From Wurfbainia villosa (taxonomy: Eukaryota; Streptophyta; Magnoliopsida; Zingiberales; Zingiberaceae), in NCBI GenBank assembly GCA_025175895.1, contig CM045990.1:45380658-45444657 (forward strand): a stretch of 64,000 nt of DNA. The letters run 5' to 3'. Within the stretch, counting starts at the first letter, position 1. Each line of letters starts with the position of its first letter. The translations under genes were made by a program, and so were the position numbers. The notes beneath the pieces were generated by a model that was given only the letters and a program-made list of their open reading frames with translations, was not told the DNA's origin and searched no databases. Below are positions 1 through 10,527 of this stretch, one piece after another.

Positions 1-1
1 T

Positions 2-496
2 TGGTACCGTCGGTCTAACGAGTTCGAGCTAATCAGCTACTCTGATTCAGATTACGTCGGTAGTAAACTCGATAGGAAGAGCATGAGTGGGTGTTGCCAA
101 CTTCTCGGCTCGAGTCTAGTTAGCTGGTGTAGTAGAAAGCAATATTGTGTTGCCTTATCTACCACCAAAGCCGAATATGCCATGATGGGTGAGTGTGTAG
201 CTCAGCTCCTTTGGATGAAGCACATTCTCCAAGACTTTAAACTGAACTTTAACAACACTAAAATTTACATCGACAACATTAGTTCTATTATTTTAACTAA
301 GAACCCCATCTGTCACTCTAGAACCAAACATATAGAGATAAAACACCACTTCACTCGAGAACATGTAGCAAATAATACCTTACAACTCGAATACGTGGAG
401 TCCAAATCGAACCTAGCAGACCTGTTTACCAAACCCTTACCCGAAGCGGAGTTTAGCCTGCTTAGACGAAAATTAGGTATGTGCGTGATAGAGTAG
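2..496 (+). pseudogene. Copia pol C-terminal fragment: RNase H
   Basis: The open frame runs from the window edge to a stop at 494-496. It begins in the SDSDYVGS segment, which corresponds to the first catalytic Asp region of Copia RNase H. It continues through WCSRKQ, the STTKAEY block with the catalytic Glu, YIDNISSI (third Asp region), and the HIEIKHHF and DLFTKPLP signatures that close Copia pol. RNase H degrades the RNA strand of the RNA/DNA hybrid during reverse transcription in the virus-like particle. There is no stop in the roughly 165 visible codons, so this part looks fairly well preserved. The gag, protease, integrase and RT parts would lie to the left of the window. I mark it a pseudogene because it is a fragment as seen here and the element downstream is disrupted. 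Confidence 0.9.
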
Positions 497-864
497 GACT
501 TAATTTTTTTTTATATACTCTATTTTTATTTTTCATGTTAAATGGAACTAGCTTAGGGTTTACCCTAGAAAGCATACACCTATAGATTTAAGGAGCCAAC
601 ACATCTCACAACACATAGGACTAATGTGTTTGTATACTTAGCTACGTAGATGGGTGTGAGATATTAGGACTTTACTCCTGGTTCCAGACGTAGATCTAGT
701 GCATTGACATGAACCATGAAGTATAATTATCTAAAATAACCAACTCTATACAGGACTTATTGATCATTTTATATCAATAAAGTCACAAAGAGTTGAACAT
801 ACTTTTAGTTGAGATTATTTTGAAATTATTTATTTTCAAAATCTATACGGGACATGCTTGGACT
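497..864. other. 3' noncoding region of the Copia remnant
   Basis: AT-rich sequence lies between the pol stop and the LTR. I see no further coding frame and no clean run of purines directly before the LTR, so the polypurine tract is either degenerate or not recognised. Confidence 0.5.
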
Positions 865-1951
865 TGTTGGTGCAGTAGGCACTTAAGTCGAACCGGAGTT
901 TTGATTATAGCAAAAGACACAAAGTTAAGCTCATATTATTATCTCATGAATTGAATCAAGTATGAAGGAATGCTAAGCTAAGTCGAAGGTTAGCGACACC
1001 CGGAGGGAACCGTGGTAGTCGGGCGACACCGGGAGGACTTCGGAGGGAGCCAAAGAAATCAGGTGGAGACCAGAAGCAAAGCTTCAAAAGTAAAAGGTCG
1101 AGGTAAGCTCGTGTGAGTGAGTGTAAGTAAGGTCGTGTCTTCCGTTCGGGGACATCCTTAGGCAATGATCCGACTAAGACATCCCATGGAAGGTCTAAGT
1201 CGAGATCAGATGGTAAATGATCATCAAATTTACTTATATTAACTGCATTTTCGAGCTAACTCTTCATTGCAGTTGGAAACCCTAGCAACAGTCGACTGCC
1301 ACCTCCATCAGTCGACTGCTAGGGTTGAGTAGTCAACTGATGTTCAAATTCCAGCTTTGAGGAGAGTCAAAACCTCATCCCCTTATCTTAGGGTGAGGTG
1401 GCTTTTGGAGATAAGGCTTCATCTCAATGATTAGGGTTTCTCAAGGCTATAAAAGAAGGGGTTCTTCACACCATTTTCATCATTCTAAGTTCTCCAAAGT
1501 GATCCCGCAACATCACTCTTCCATGATGATCCTACGACGATGAAGCGCTGCGGAAACGATGACAACTCAAGCTCAAGCGCCAATTCTTAAGTCGTCGGTA
1601 AAAGCTTTCATTTAAGAATATTTCATTATTGTAATATTTCTTTTTATTGAAGCTTTAATCATTACGAGGAGAGGGGGAGTGTCCCTCTACCTCAAGCTTT
1701 TTGATCATTCCTTGTACTCACTTACTCCTACCTCTAACGAGGAGGAGCATTTTAGTTGATTGCCCTCTGTACACGGTCTATGACCGTTAGGGCCTTGGAT
1801 TAGCAGTCGAAAGGCTATGAACCAAGTAAAAAATCTTTTTGTGTACTTACATTCCGCTATGCTTTAATCTCCGTACTTGTGTCTTAATTGAACGAAAAAG
1901 AAAAGTCTCTTTGCACTATTTACCCCCTCTAGCACTCAAATCAATCCAACA
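865..1951 (+). repeat. Copia LTR (1087 bp)
   Basis: It starts TGTTGG and ends CCAACA, a perfect 6-bp terminal inverted repeat of the TG...CA type. A Met-type primer site follows directly. Internally it has a TATA box at 1449-1456. The short stretch near 1285-1345 repeats a motif containing CAGTCGACTG, including inverted copies. No second copy of this LTR was found in the window. Confidence 0.85.
1449..1456 (+). promoter_or_regulatory. TATA box of the Copia LTR
   Basis: The sequence CTATAAAAGAAGG lies about 500 bp before the LTR end, where a retrotransposon RNA polymerase II promoter is expected. Transcription would start roughly 30 bp downstream, making the R region. Confidence 0.6.
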
Positions 1952-1953
1952 AT

Positions 1954-1970
1954 TGGTATTAGAGCTGGGG
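1954..1970 (+). other. Primer binding site (initiator-Met tRNA type)
   Basis: TGGTATTAGAGCTGGGG lies 2 bp after the LTR end. It matches the plant initiator-Met site TGGTATCAGAGC with one C-to-T change in the core. It primes minus-strand DNA synthesis. Confidence 0.85.
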
Positions 1971-2165
1971 GCGCTACGATTTGGTGAAACCACCAATCTA
2001 GCAATTTTTATAGATTTCTTTTGTTTATTTTTGTTTTATGACTTTTTTCAATTCATTTGATTTCGTTCTCCCACACTACTAATCCAAGACGAAAGTCTTG
2101 GTACATTTGCTTGTTTTTGCTTTTACGATGTGCTCTTTTTTCGTTGTCTTTTTCAATGGCCCATC
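1971..2165 (+). other. 5' leader of a second Copia internal region, truncated
   Basis: T-rich untranslated leader with the local inverted repeat CAAGAC/GTCTTG near 2086-2101. It ends where the TGATAA terminus of A1 begins. No gag frame is reached. Confidence 0.6.
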
Positions 2166-3660
2166 TGATAACTACCATTTTTTGTATTATTTTGATCCTT
2201 AATATCACTGTTTTAATCATCTCTTGTGTTTAGTTGTTGATTATTTGTGTGTTTTATGAGTTGGATCATCTTTTGGACCTTATTATAAATTCTCTTAAAT
2301 TTTGGATTTATAAGAAAATTTTATCTTTGTTTGTAGGAGATTGAGATGAGCCAATAGACTAGACTCAAGTTGGATCAAATATGGCTTCATCTAGGGCCAT
2401 CATGGGCATTTCAAGCTAACTTAATATGAGCCCTTCATCAAGATCAGAAGCAATTTAATCAAGGGACAAGATCTGAACAATCTGGACTGTCCACTGTGAT
2501 TAGCTTGATCTGAGCCATTAATCCAGATCTGGAGAGATCGAGTCCATACATTTAGATCTGGACATCTGAGCCCTTCATTCAGATTCGACCGATCATGATT
2601 ATCCCTTCAAATTGATTAGATCCGTTCATTCCAAATCGGAGGAATCTGAGCCATTGGATGCATAGCCAACTTAATGGATTAATCAAGACAATTAAACCCT
2701 AGCTCTAATGGATGGCTGAGATCAGATGAGGTTTCAATTGGACGTTCGAGAAAAAGGCTTTTAATAAATCCAACATTTTCTCCTCCATCATCGCACAACA
2801 CAGTAGATTAGTTCCCCTTCCATCGCGCGAGCGCCGGCGCGTCACCTTCCCCTTCCATCGTGCGAGTGCCGGCGCATCGCCTTCCTCCTCACGCGCGAGA
2901 AGTGGACTTCCCCTCTCAGCGGCGGCGACGACTTCAACAGTTGTCTCCGGCAACACACAGTTTCTCCATCATGCGACAGCCGACGGCGAGGTCTTCCTCT
3001 GCTCTGTGAGCAGACGACTTCTCCAGCCGGCGACGACCACAACTCCGGCAGCCCTCCTCGCCAGCCGATTGTGAAGTTGAGATCTCATTAGCTCGTCGGC
3101 AGCGAGGCATAGTAGTTCACATCCATTTGTATTTCCCCTCCTTCTGTGGATTCACAGAGGAGTTCCGCCTCGACGACAGTCTCCTAGCTTCATCGGATTC
3201 AAGAGAGCAAGGAGAGCCCACCATATTTTCAAATTTGGAAATTTGCGCCATCCGCATCCATCGCCGAAGGAAGTTGTTCGAGTCGTAGTCGTCGCAGGAG
3301 AGGGAGGTCCCTACTCCGGGTGTTGAGGATCGTTGATCATCACATTTATCTCACATTTATTTTTATTGCATTGCATTGTTTTGCTTACTTTATGATTTGT
3401 TTAATTTCTTTGCAATTGTAGTTTAGCGAAATTAGAGTTTGATTATGTGCATTGTCTTCTGTTCGGTAGGATTAGTCTTTTAAAAGCCAAACCCCCATCT
3501 TCAATAGAAAACCCAAAACAATAATTAGTCATCCTAACTTTACTATTCTATCGATTACACTCATTGGGAAACGATCCAAGCAATCCACTATGCTATATTA
3601 GTGTAGTTAGGGGTTCGGTAATTAATTTGAAATGGTACCATGAAAAATACCTGTTTATCA
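2166..3660 (+). repeat. 5' LTR of A1 (1495 bp)
   Basis: It starts TGATAACTACC and ends GTTTATCA, giving the terminal inverted repeat TGATAA/TTATCA. Its copy at 29031-30521 aligns throughout. The centre (about 2800-3320) is GC-rich against an AT-rich background. It contains the duplicated motif CGAGCGCCGGCGC/CGAGTGCCGGCGC and a block at 3144-3213 also found in the B-family LTR. Open frames predicted in this GC-rich part are not shared between copies and I do not regard them as genes. Confidence 0.9.
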
Positions 3661-3665
3661 AATTT

Positions 3666-3683
3666 TGGCGCCATTGCGGGGGA
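3666..3683 (+). other. Primer binding site of A1 (Asp-type)
   Basis: TGGCGCCATTGCGGGGGA starts 5 bp after the LTR. It is close to TGGCGCCGTTGCCGGGGA, the primer site typical of plant Athila elements. Confidence 0.85.
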
Positions 3684-3862
3684 GTGTAATGATGTTTAGT
3701 ATACTTAGGATTGTTTGTCCATTTTTCTTAAAAAAAAGCAAAATTCAAAAATTTTGTTTAGGGCTTCATTCTTTTATTCTCTTATATATCCATGTATTTT
3801 ATCATGTATGCTTCCTGTGTCTTTTGATATTATTTGTTAGTATTTCATGAAAGGAAATTTCT

Positions 3863-4636
3863 TTGAGCATGGATCCATATTATCATCAGTGTGGAGACTT
3901 CAGTAATGCTTACTATTTAGGCACTGGGCAACAAGAATATTATCAACCTGAAGATGAGTATTATCAATACCAGCCGCAATATCATCAGCCTATTCCTCAG
4001 TATCATCAGTCTTATCAACATGATAGGTATAATTCAATTTCTGGTACATCTTTTCATAATTTTGATTCAGATTTTAGGTATGGGAACACACAACAGTACA
4101 CCCTTGAGCAGTCTCAGTGCTATCTACCCCCACCGTCCATTGATACTTACATGCCTAGTTGGGGAGATCAATCAAGTTACTGTGAAGAAACTCCTGCTCC
4201 CAGTCAAGAAAATACAGAGACACTAGAAAATTTAGCATCATTTCTACATCAATATCAGCAACAAATGAACGATAGTCAACAACGGATACATAACATGCAA
4301 ATCCAGCTGGATCTAATTGCATCATCCATCAGCCAGACACAAGCACAAGATTTCTTCCAGTTTTCCTCAAAGATCATTTCCGATGGTAGTGATGTGCTTA
4401 AGGAGATGGATTGCAGAGATGGTGATATGAACGCTTATACCTCTGTAGCTATACAGGACTCCTCTGCTGATGTGCATGATGATGATGTACTATTTGATGC
4501 TCAAGATAATGATGAAGTTGCTTCTGTGGTCGATGACTTGCAGGATGATACTAGCGGCTTATATTTACTCTGTGATGCTGTTTGTGCCCTAGATTATTCT
4601 GAAGAAAAGGAGCAATTTCCAGATATCAGTGCCTAA
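3863..4636 (+). pseudogene. A1 gag-derived frame, internally deleted (257 aa)
   Basis: The frame opens MSMDPYYHQCGDF, matching the gag start of A2 (MDPYYHRLGGF). It then runs into a Tyr/Gln-rich segment (residues about 20-60) with repeats of YHQ and YQ. Residues about 115-155 resemble the Gln-rich helical linker that follows the capsid domain in Athila-like gags. The end (LYLLCDAVCAL) resembles the LDLLCEAIFA segment that lies just before reverse transcriptase in the B copies. The capsid core with LLPKF and AFPFSL motifs, and the protease, are absent. This looks like gag N-terminus joined to the pre-RT spacer by deletion. The frame is open for 257 codons, so a short structural protein could still be made, but its function is unknown. 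ATG at 3863 was chosen because of the match to A2. Confidence 0.65.
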
Positions 4637-5152
4637 ATTTGCCAGCCAGACCAGAAGACAAGTGAGATAGTGGTGGCAAGCAATTCTGATGAGCTGATTC
4701 CCATGGAGGTGGTGGATAGCTGGAGGCCCCAAGACTGGACACTTCCATCTCATCCAGAGTCTCCAAGAATTTTGATGATGAAGACCCTAACAACAAATGC
4801 AATAATCCAGCCCCAAGGCTGAACACTTTATCTGAATCGCCTCCGACCGCTAGAGACTACATATGATGAGGCGATCTTATTGGAGGGAGCAGCACAATAC
4901 CATCATGATCACACCATGAAGGCGCTCACCCCCATTCAATCCATCCCACTCCTAGCGTGAATGTTAAAGCTGAATCTTCTTCAACCACCGGGACGGGATT
5001 TCTTTCGGAGCACTCCACTGCCTGAGTGGCTTCTCTTACTGAATCTTCTTCAACCACCGGGACCTCAAGGGAGTTTGCTCCATCTCATCTTCTTTTCTTT
5101 TTCTTTGTATATACATTTCTTTTACTTCATTTGTTTTTATTTTAGTTGTTGA
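4637..5152 (+). pseudogene. A1 accessory frame, broken
   Basis: Past the stop at 4634-4636 the same frame continues with further stops and matches the accessory frame of A2 (39348-40244, minus): a DSWRPQDWTL segment corresponds to A2 DRWRAPDWTL. Near the end STPLPEWLLLLN and LLQPPGPQGS correspond to STPLPAWLLLLN and RLQLPGPQGS. A 25-bp stretch is directly repeated here (about 4970-4994 and 5040-5064), so the LNLLQPPG motif occurs twice. The hydrophobic tail may simply be translated T-rich DNA. The product is unrecognised. Confidence 0.5.
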
Positions 5153-5730
5153 GTTTTTATTTTGTTGGTTTTTCAAATAAATTTCCTATGCATTCCTTTA
5201 TATCATCTTAGAAGTTGTGAAAGCTAGTTAAATTTGATTGTCGAGTTTCGGAGATTTATTGTCATGAATGGATTATTTGATTGCATGTGGTTACTACTTG
5301 GTGATGGATTCTATGTTGATAGACTGAGTTGATTATTTTTGTTTACCTAGTGAGGATTGAGCCTATTTTTATTGCTTGTGTGTGGTGCACTTATGGTTAT
5401 TGTAACTCTAGAACTTGCTTTGATTCTTTCGAGACCACACAACAGTAGGTTTGTATGATTATTATGAAGGCAATCACATTTGTTTTCCTTCACTTCTTTT
5501 ATCATCACATGCTTATTTGAATAACATTCTAGTCATTCATCCTTGCATTTTTTCTTTCCTTCCATTACTTTCTTCTCCATTTCTATTTATGGATGTGGAA
5601 TACTTGGATGATCCATGATGAGTGTTTTGCCCAGGAAGGACAAAAATTTAAGTGTGGGAGAGAGAGTAGCTCAGGGAAATTTAGTGTTAGCATAGGCAAG
5701 TCGTGCTTGATCACCATGAGCTAGCCATAC
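5153..5730 (+). other. A1 3' noncoding region, first part
   Basis: AT-rich, no gene. It aligns with the reverse complement of about 38830-39350 in A2. A purine run AAGTGTGGGAGAGAG at 5651-5665 is an internal polypurine-like motif far from the LTR. The sequence is cut at 5730 by the solo LTR and resumes at 28178. Confidence 0.7.
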
Positions 5731-6539
5731 TGTCACGCCCTGAGAGCATGTCGTGCCGAAAAGTAAATGAACGACATCTCCCCTGTACGTGGCAACATCT
5801 CGTGTTAATACAAGGCCCGTAGGCCACAACAACAACAACATATATATATATAACCAAACCACAATGGAAACTAACCACAACAACATAACGAACTACACAG
5901 TGCATACCAGTATGACTAACACATCACAACATAACGGAACATCGACAAAATCCGAATCTATAAGTGTGTACATCACATGACAAGTCCACAACACAGTACA
6001 CACAAAAACTCCAAATACAATACACACATACGGAAAGCTCAAAACGACCCCAGGAGTCTCGGAGGTGAGATGAGATGTCAGCCAGCGGTGCTCCAAGCCG
6101 TCACGAAGACTTCTACCTATTACCTGGGCGACAGAAAAACCTAGGGTCCATGGTGGTGAGTATAACTCAGCAGGTAATAGGAAAAACATGTATATATCAA
6201 ATATCACATGTAATTCAACGGCATAACCTAGAGGTACAATAGGTATACCAACACAGTATATAAATACATGCATATATCGTCTAACCAAATAAACAACGTA
6301 TAATGCAGACATACCTGAAAGTCTGCTACGCTACTCTGATTCAACCTGAGCATATATCCAACATATATAACAGGAAGAGTAATACTAACTCACAATATAC
6401 TCATGATACAGATCAAGGTATCTAATGGTCTGTCCAACAAATATATAAGTATCCGACACAATCGTATAACAGATGCAAGAAGCATGCATGAATATGATGT
6501 ACAACCAAACGCAACAAGCATAGTACAATCAAATGCAAC

Positions 6540-6640
6540 ATCACAATAAGCATATATATATATAGACTGCATCTATATATATATTAATCACAACCATCCA
6601 TATATATATATACATGCATATATGTATATATATGGTAATA
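6540..6640. repeat. TA-rich microsatellites in the solo LTR
   Basis: Short TATATA runs at 6552-6563, 6575-6585, 6599-6611 and 6622-6633. They occupy the same LTR position as the much longer (TA)n tract at about 53305-53398 in the other copy. Confidence 0.8.
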
Positions 6641-7084
6641 TGCAAAGCTCCATAAGATACCACAATGCAACATGCATGGTCATGCCTGCGCACCCCTACT
6701 CGCTACCACGACCCCAGTGTGGCCTAGGTGGCACGACATGACAACTGTCTCAACTCAACACCAACCACTGCTCTAGAGTCGCCGAGTGGGCAGTATGATC
6801 AAGTAGCATATGAGCGTAAAGAGCTCGCTACACAATGGGGGTCCCTGCTACTGGCCACTCCGACTAACACTACCTATGAGTGGTCGAGTGTCACGCACCC
6901 AAAACAACTACACGCAACTCCAACTACCACCGTCTATAGTGGTAGAGTGCGGCACAACAAATGCTCTGCCCTCACACCAGTTACTCCTCGGGGAGTAACC
7001 TGGGAGGCAGGATGACTAATGACTCTCTCAACCCCAAGCGAGACTATGTCGTTAGAATGCATGCAAATGACATGAATGTACTAT

Positions 7085-7230
7085 CACACGTACAGACATC
7101 TACCACAGACTCTCTCCTCAACAGAGAGTCATACCCATCTGATCAATATACTCTCTATCCTATAGAGAGTCGTACTCAACTGATCGATGAACTCTCTATC
7201 CTGTAGAGAGTCGTACTCAACTGATCATAA
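7085..7230 (-). repeat. Hairpin minisatellite in the solo LTR, three units
   Basis: A unit of about 48-50 bp repeats three times. Each holds the imperfect palindrome CTCTCTA-n5-TAGAGAG followed by GTCGTACTCAACTGATC. The plus-strand copy of this LTR has about five units at 52612-52815. Confidence 0.85.
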
Positions 7231-10182
7231 CAAGCTAGGACCACCGGTCCGTAGCGACACACTAATCACCCTTCACTTAACCATTACACAACACATGGTT
7301 GGAAATAAGTATGCAACATATGAATATTGGAATAAATCCTACATTTAGGACATTACCTACCCACGGATGAACTTTTACCCAATTTACAAATCAGGTTATC
7401 ATCCGTACTCCAACATCTACACCATACTAAACATTTATAGATCTACTTACATCACATCTGTAACTCCTAAATCGTGATAAAGGAAAATGTGATATCAACA
7501 TTTGAGCATATATAGCCAATGACAAGTATAAAGCATACGGATAATAAGAGCAGGGTTAAGATAATATGAACATATAACATGCTCATATCTATGTCTAAAT
7601 CTGAATGCAATTATATCTACCTAACCAGGGTAGAAAATTACCCACCTGCTGTAATGCTCGTGATAATAGAGTCCTCATGTTCGCGGACCTGTCTCGTATC
7701 CACGTCCTGCAAATATCAAACACTATGATTAAGTGCAAACATACAACGAATGATTAAATCGAATCCTACATCGACTTCGCATTATGATCAACTAGATTGA
7801 TCTAGTTACCCAATTAACCTAATCAATCCTCCACATTAATCCCTTAGCTTGTAAAGTTAACACCGTAATTAAACCCACCGGTCTCCAATTAGCAATTATG
7901 CTAACCTACAACATTCAACTCCATACGTCAATTCCTACATTGACAAAATGGTTCACATCCTCCCAATCCATTACAAACAGGTTTTCAATTACACCTTGTC
8001 TATCTCCAACTCACAGCCACTCCATCGAAAGGAAAACCACCATGAATCAACCAATCCAATCTGTTCACAGCTCCATCACGAGTGAACAGAACATCACCAG
8101 TAAATCTCTAAAGAGAAACATCATAGCTAACCCTTCTCACTCAGCCACTGTCGACAATTCACAAAATGAACCCCACTGCTTTGATTCACCACACTACCAC
8201 CCCCCCTCATTGAGTTCATGCAACATCACCCACAAGCACACCCACCACGATCCACAAAATCACATACATAGAAAGGAAAGAGGGAGATGGATTATGCTTA
8301 CCAGCCTTGGATTCCACCAGCAACCACCTTCCTCTTACCCTCTTGTTCAATCCACCAGAACAAGCCACTGCCCAAAACAGATCCTCGTTCAACCAAAGGC
8401 AAATCACAGCTGAGCAGTAAACAAGGAAGAAGAGATCAGAGGCCTTGTAAAAAATCTGAATCTAGCATCGCCATAAGAAACAGAAGAACATAATGATGCG
8501 CACAGACATGACCTCGAATCTCAGGCCGGATACTGTCAAGGACTCAAAGCGCACGCTCGCGCTCAATGCCCGCAAGTGCACGGATGTCGTCAAGTAATAA
8601 AGATTTATTAATCCCACAGGGACTGGGATTCGAATACCAATACACTAAGTGGTTGCGATTGTTCGGACATAATCTCTGAGAGAGTCGGTTGCTCAGGACT
8701 ATCAGTGGACCCTACTCTGTACGGTGTCACACGGAGGAGGAAAAGAGTGTGTCGGGGTCTTAAAAGGCGATTCTAGGACTTCAGTTTTGCTTGTGTACCA
8801 CAGAACAATGTTGTCAATTGACGTCGTCTAAACGTCTACCTACGGTTTTGGGGAAGGGACATCATACACTCTCCCGCAGAGCCGCCGCATTCACCGGGAG
8901 CTATCTCCGCCCAAAAATACGGGATAGAGGGTACGAGGATGCCAAATCAATCCTTGTGGTGGACCGTTTCCGATTCTGCCGCTCCCTTCTCCCCGCAGTT
9001 ACGGGAGGTCAGGTTTACCCCTAGGTTCCTTGGATCAAACCTCCTAAATTTAGATTGCGAGGGTTGTCACCACCTCGTATATGATGGGATGTATACTGAA
9101 AAGTCTATCTTTTGTATGAACATCTTTATTTTTTGAAATAAGAATCACATGATCATTGTTTGCATATTTTTATGGCTATGCATATTGTCTAATACATTAC
9201 ATTATAGATAACATGGTGTGTGGTGTCACACGGGAGATCATGTTATCGGTTCCTTGTAAAGTATAAGTAAAGGCTCACAACCGAGATGACTTTGGACAAA
9301 CCATTGGTATGGTTGTAGTGTGATTTGATATTGGTTTGTCTTGACCATAGAATCACACTAGTGTTGGGAGTTGCTTCGGAGGCTCATTGGCTCCCATATC
9401 CCCGGATTAAAATTTTCACTAATGAAAGAATTAATCCGGATGGGATGAGTTTCCTTAGCACAACCTATTCGTCGTCGTGCTAACAACTTGAGTGGTCGCT
9501 TGAACAAACTAGTTGTTCAAGCAACACAACTCTTCTAGTTGATTAGTCGCAGAAGAGATGACGGACGGATCGCCAGTTTTTATGTTTGTCTTCGGGGTCC
9601 ATGATTATACAATATATATACATACACACACATGTATAATCGACACTAAAAGGAACATGCTCAGATCTGAAAATAAAGTTATAAAACTTTATACCTTACG
9701 ATCTTCTACCGTATGTCCTATCCTTCTCGTGGACGACGTGTGGACGAAGATCCTCCACGAGTAGAAGCCTTCTAGATCGCGTTCTTCCCTTCCTTGTCCA
9801 CTGCGAACAAAGAGAAGAACCAACAAATACCTATCCTTTCTAGAGCCGACCACCAAATTAGAGAATTTGATGCAACCGCCGGCCAAGGAACAAGTGGATG
9901 AGGCGCCGGCCACCAATGGAAGGAGAACTGCCGGCCACTTTGGAGAGTATGGAGGAGTGAATGCCGGCCACCAATGGAAGGAGAACCGCCGGCCAAGGAA
10001 TAAGAGAGAGGCCTAGAGGATGGGCGCCGGCCAAGTCTTGATGGAGGAAGATGGGCGCCGGCAACAAGGAGAAGGAAGATGGTTGCCGCCCAAGCTTTTG
10101 CTCCAAACCCTAGCCGCCCACTTTGAGAAGAGCCAAACCCTAACTCCAATTTAATTATCCTTGCTACCCAAGCTTAAGCCTT

Positions 10183-10191
10183 CTATTTATA
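10183..10191 (-). promoter_or_regulatory. TATA box of the solo LTR
   Basis: TATAAATAG on the minus strand, just before the 27-bp repeat array in plus-strand order and therefore downstream of it for the element. This is the same relative place as the TATA box of the host Copia LTR. Confidence 0.55.
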
Positions 10192-10210
10192 GAATTGGGC
10201 TTAAGCCTCC

Positions 10211-10527
10211 TTTAATCTCCACCGTCGGATCTAGGGATTTAATCTCCACCGTCGGATCTAGGGATTTAATCTCCACCGTCGGATCTAGGGTTTTATCCCA
10301 ACCGTCGGATCTAGGGTTTCATCCCAACCGTCAGATCTAGGATTTCATCCCATCCGTCGGATCTAGGGTTTTATCCCAACCGTCGGATCTAGGGATTTAA
10401 TCCCAACCGTCGATTCTAGGGTTTCATCCTAACCATCGGATCTAGGGATTTAATCCCAACCATTGGTTCTAGGGTTTCATCCTAACCATCGGATCTAGGG
10501 AATTAATCCCAACCGTTGGTTCTAGGT
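10211..10527 (-). repeat. 27-bp tandem array upstream of the solo LTR TATA box
   Basis: About twelve copies of a 27-bp unit with the core CCGTCGGATCTAGGG and the variable arms TTTAATC or TTTCATC. The host LTR has the same unit three (5' LTR) or four (3' LTR) times. Its place next to the promoter makes it a candidate enhancer-type repeat, which is an inference. Confidence 0.9.

Larger units (their letters stand above)
1..2165 (+). mobile_element. Sirevirus-like Ty1/Copia remnant with internal-LTR-internal order
   Basis: Reading left to right there is the RNase H end of a Copia pol, a 3' noncoding stretch, one complete LTR, a Met-type primer binding site and a T-rich leader. The leader stops abruptly where Gypsy element A1 begins at 2166. 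An isolated element would have flanking DNA after its 3' LTR, so a primer site and leader there mean that this LTR is shared by two internal regions. That is a tandem or recombinant arrangement. The continuation of the second internal region is not found later in the window. Assignment to the Sirevirus side of Copia rests on the RNase H C-terminus and is tentative. Confidence 0.75.

Noticed and set aside
1954..1970. Possible tRNA gene at tRNA-like sequences near LTR ends
   Set aside because: Only 12-20 bp match a tRNA 3' end; these are primer binding sites.
7898..8413. 171-codon frame rich in Ser, Thr and His
   Set aside because: Lies in the minus-oriented solo LTR on the opposite strand; no domain, and the homologous part of 50839-54278 is not open.
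10211..10527. Regularly spaced 27-bp repeats, CRISPR look-alike
   Set aside because: Units are directly adjacent, with no unique spacers, in plant LTR DNA.
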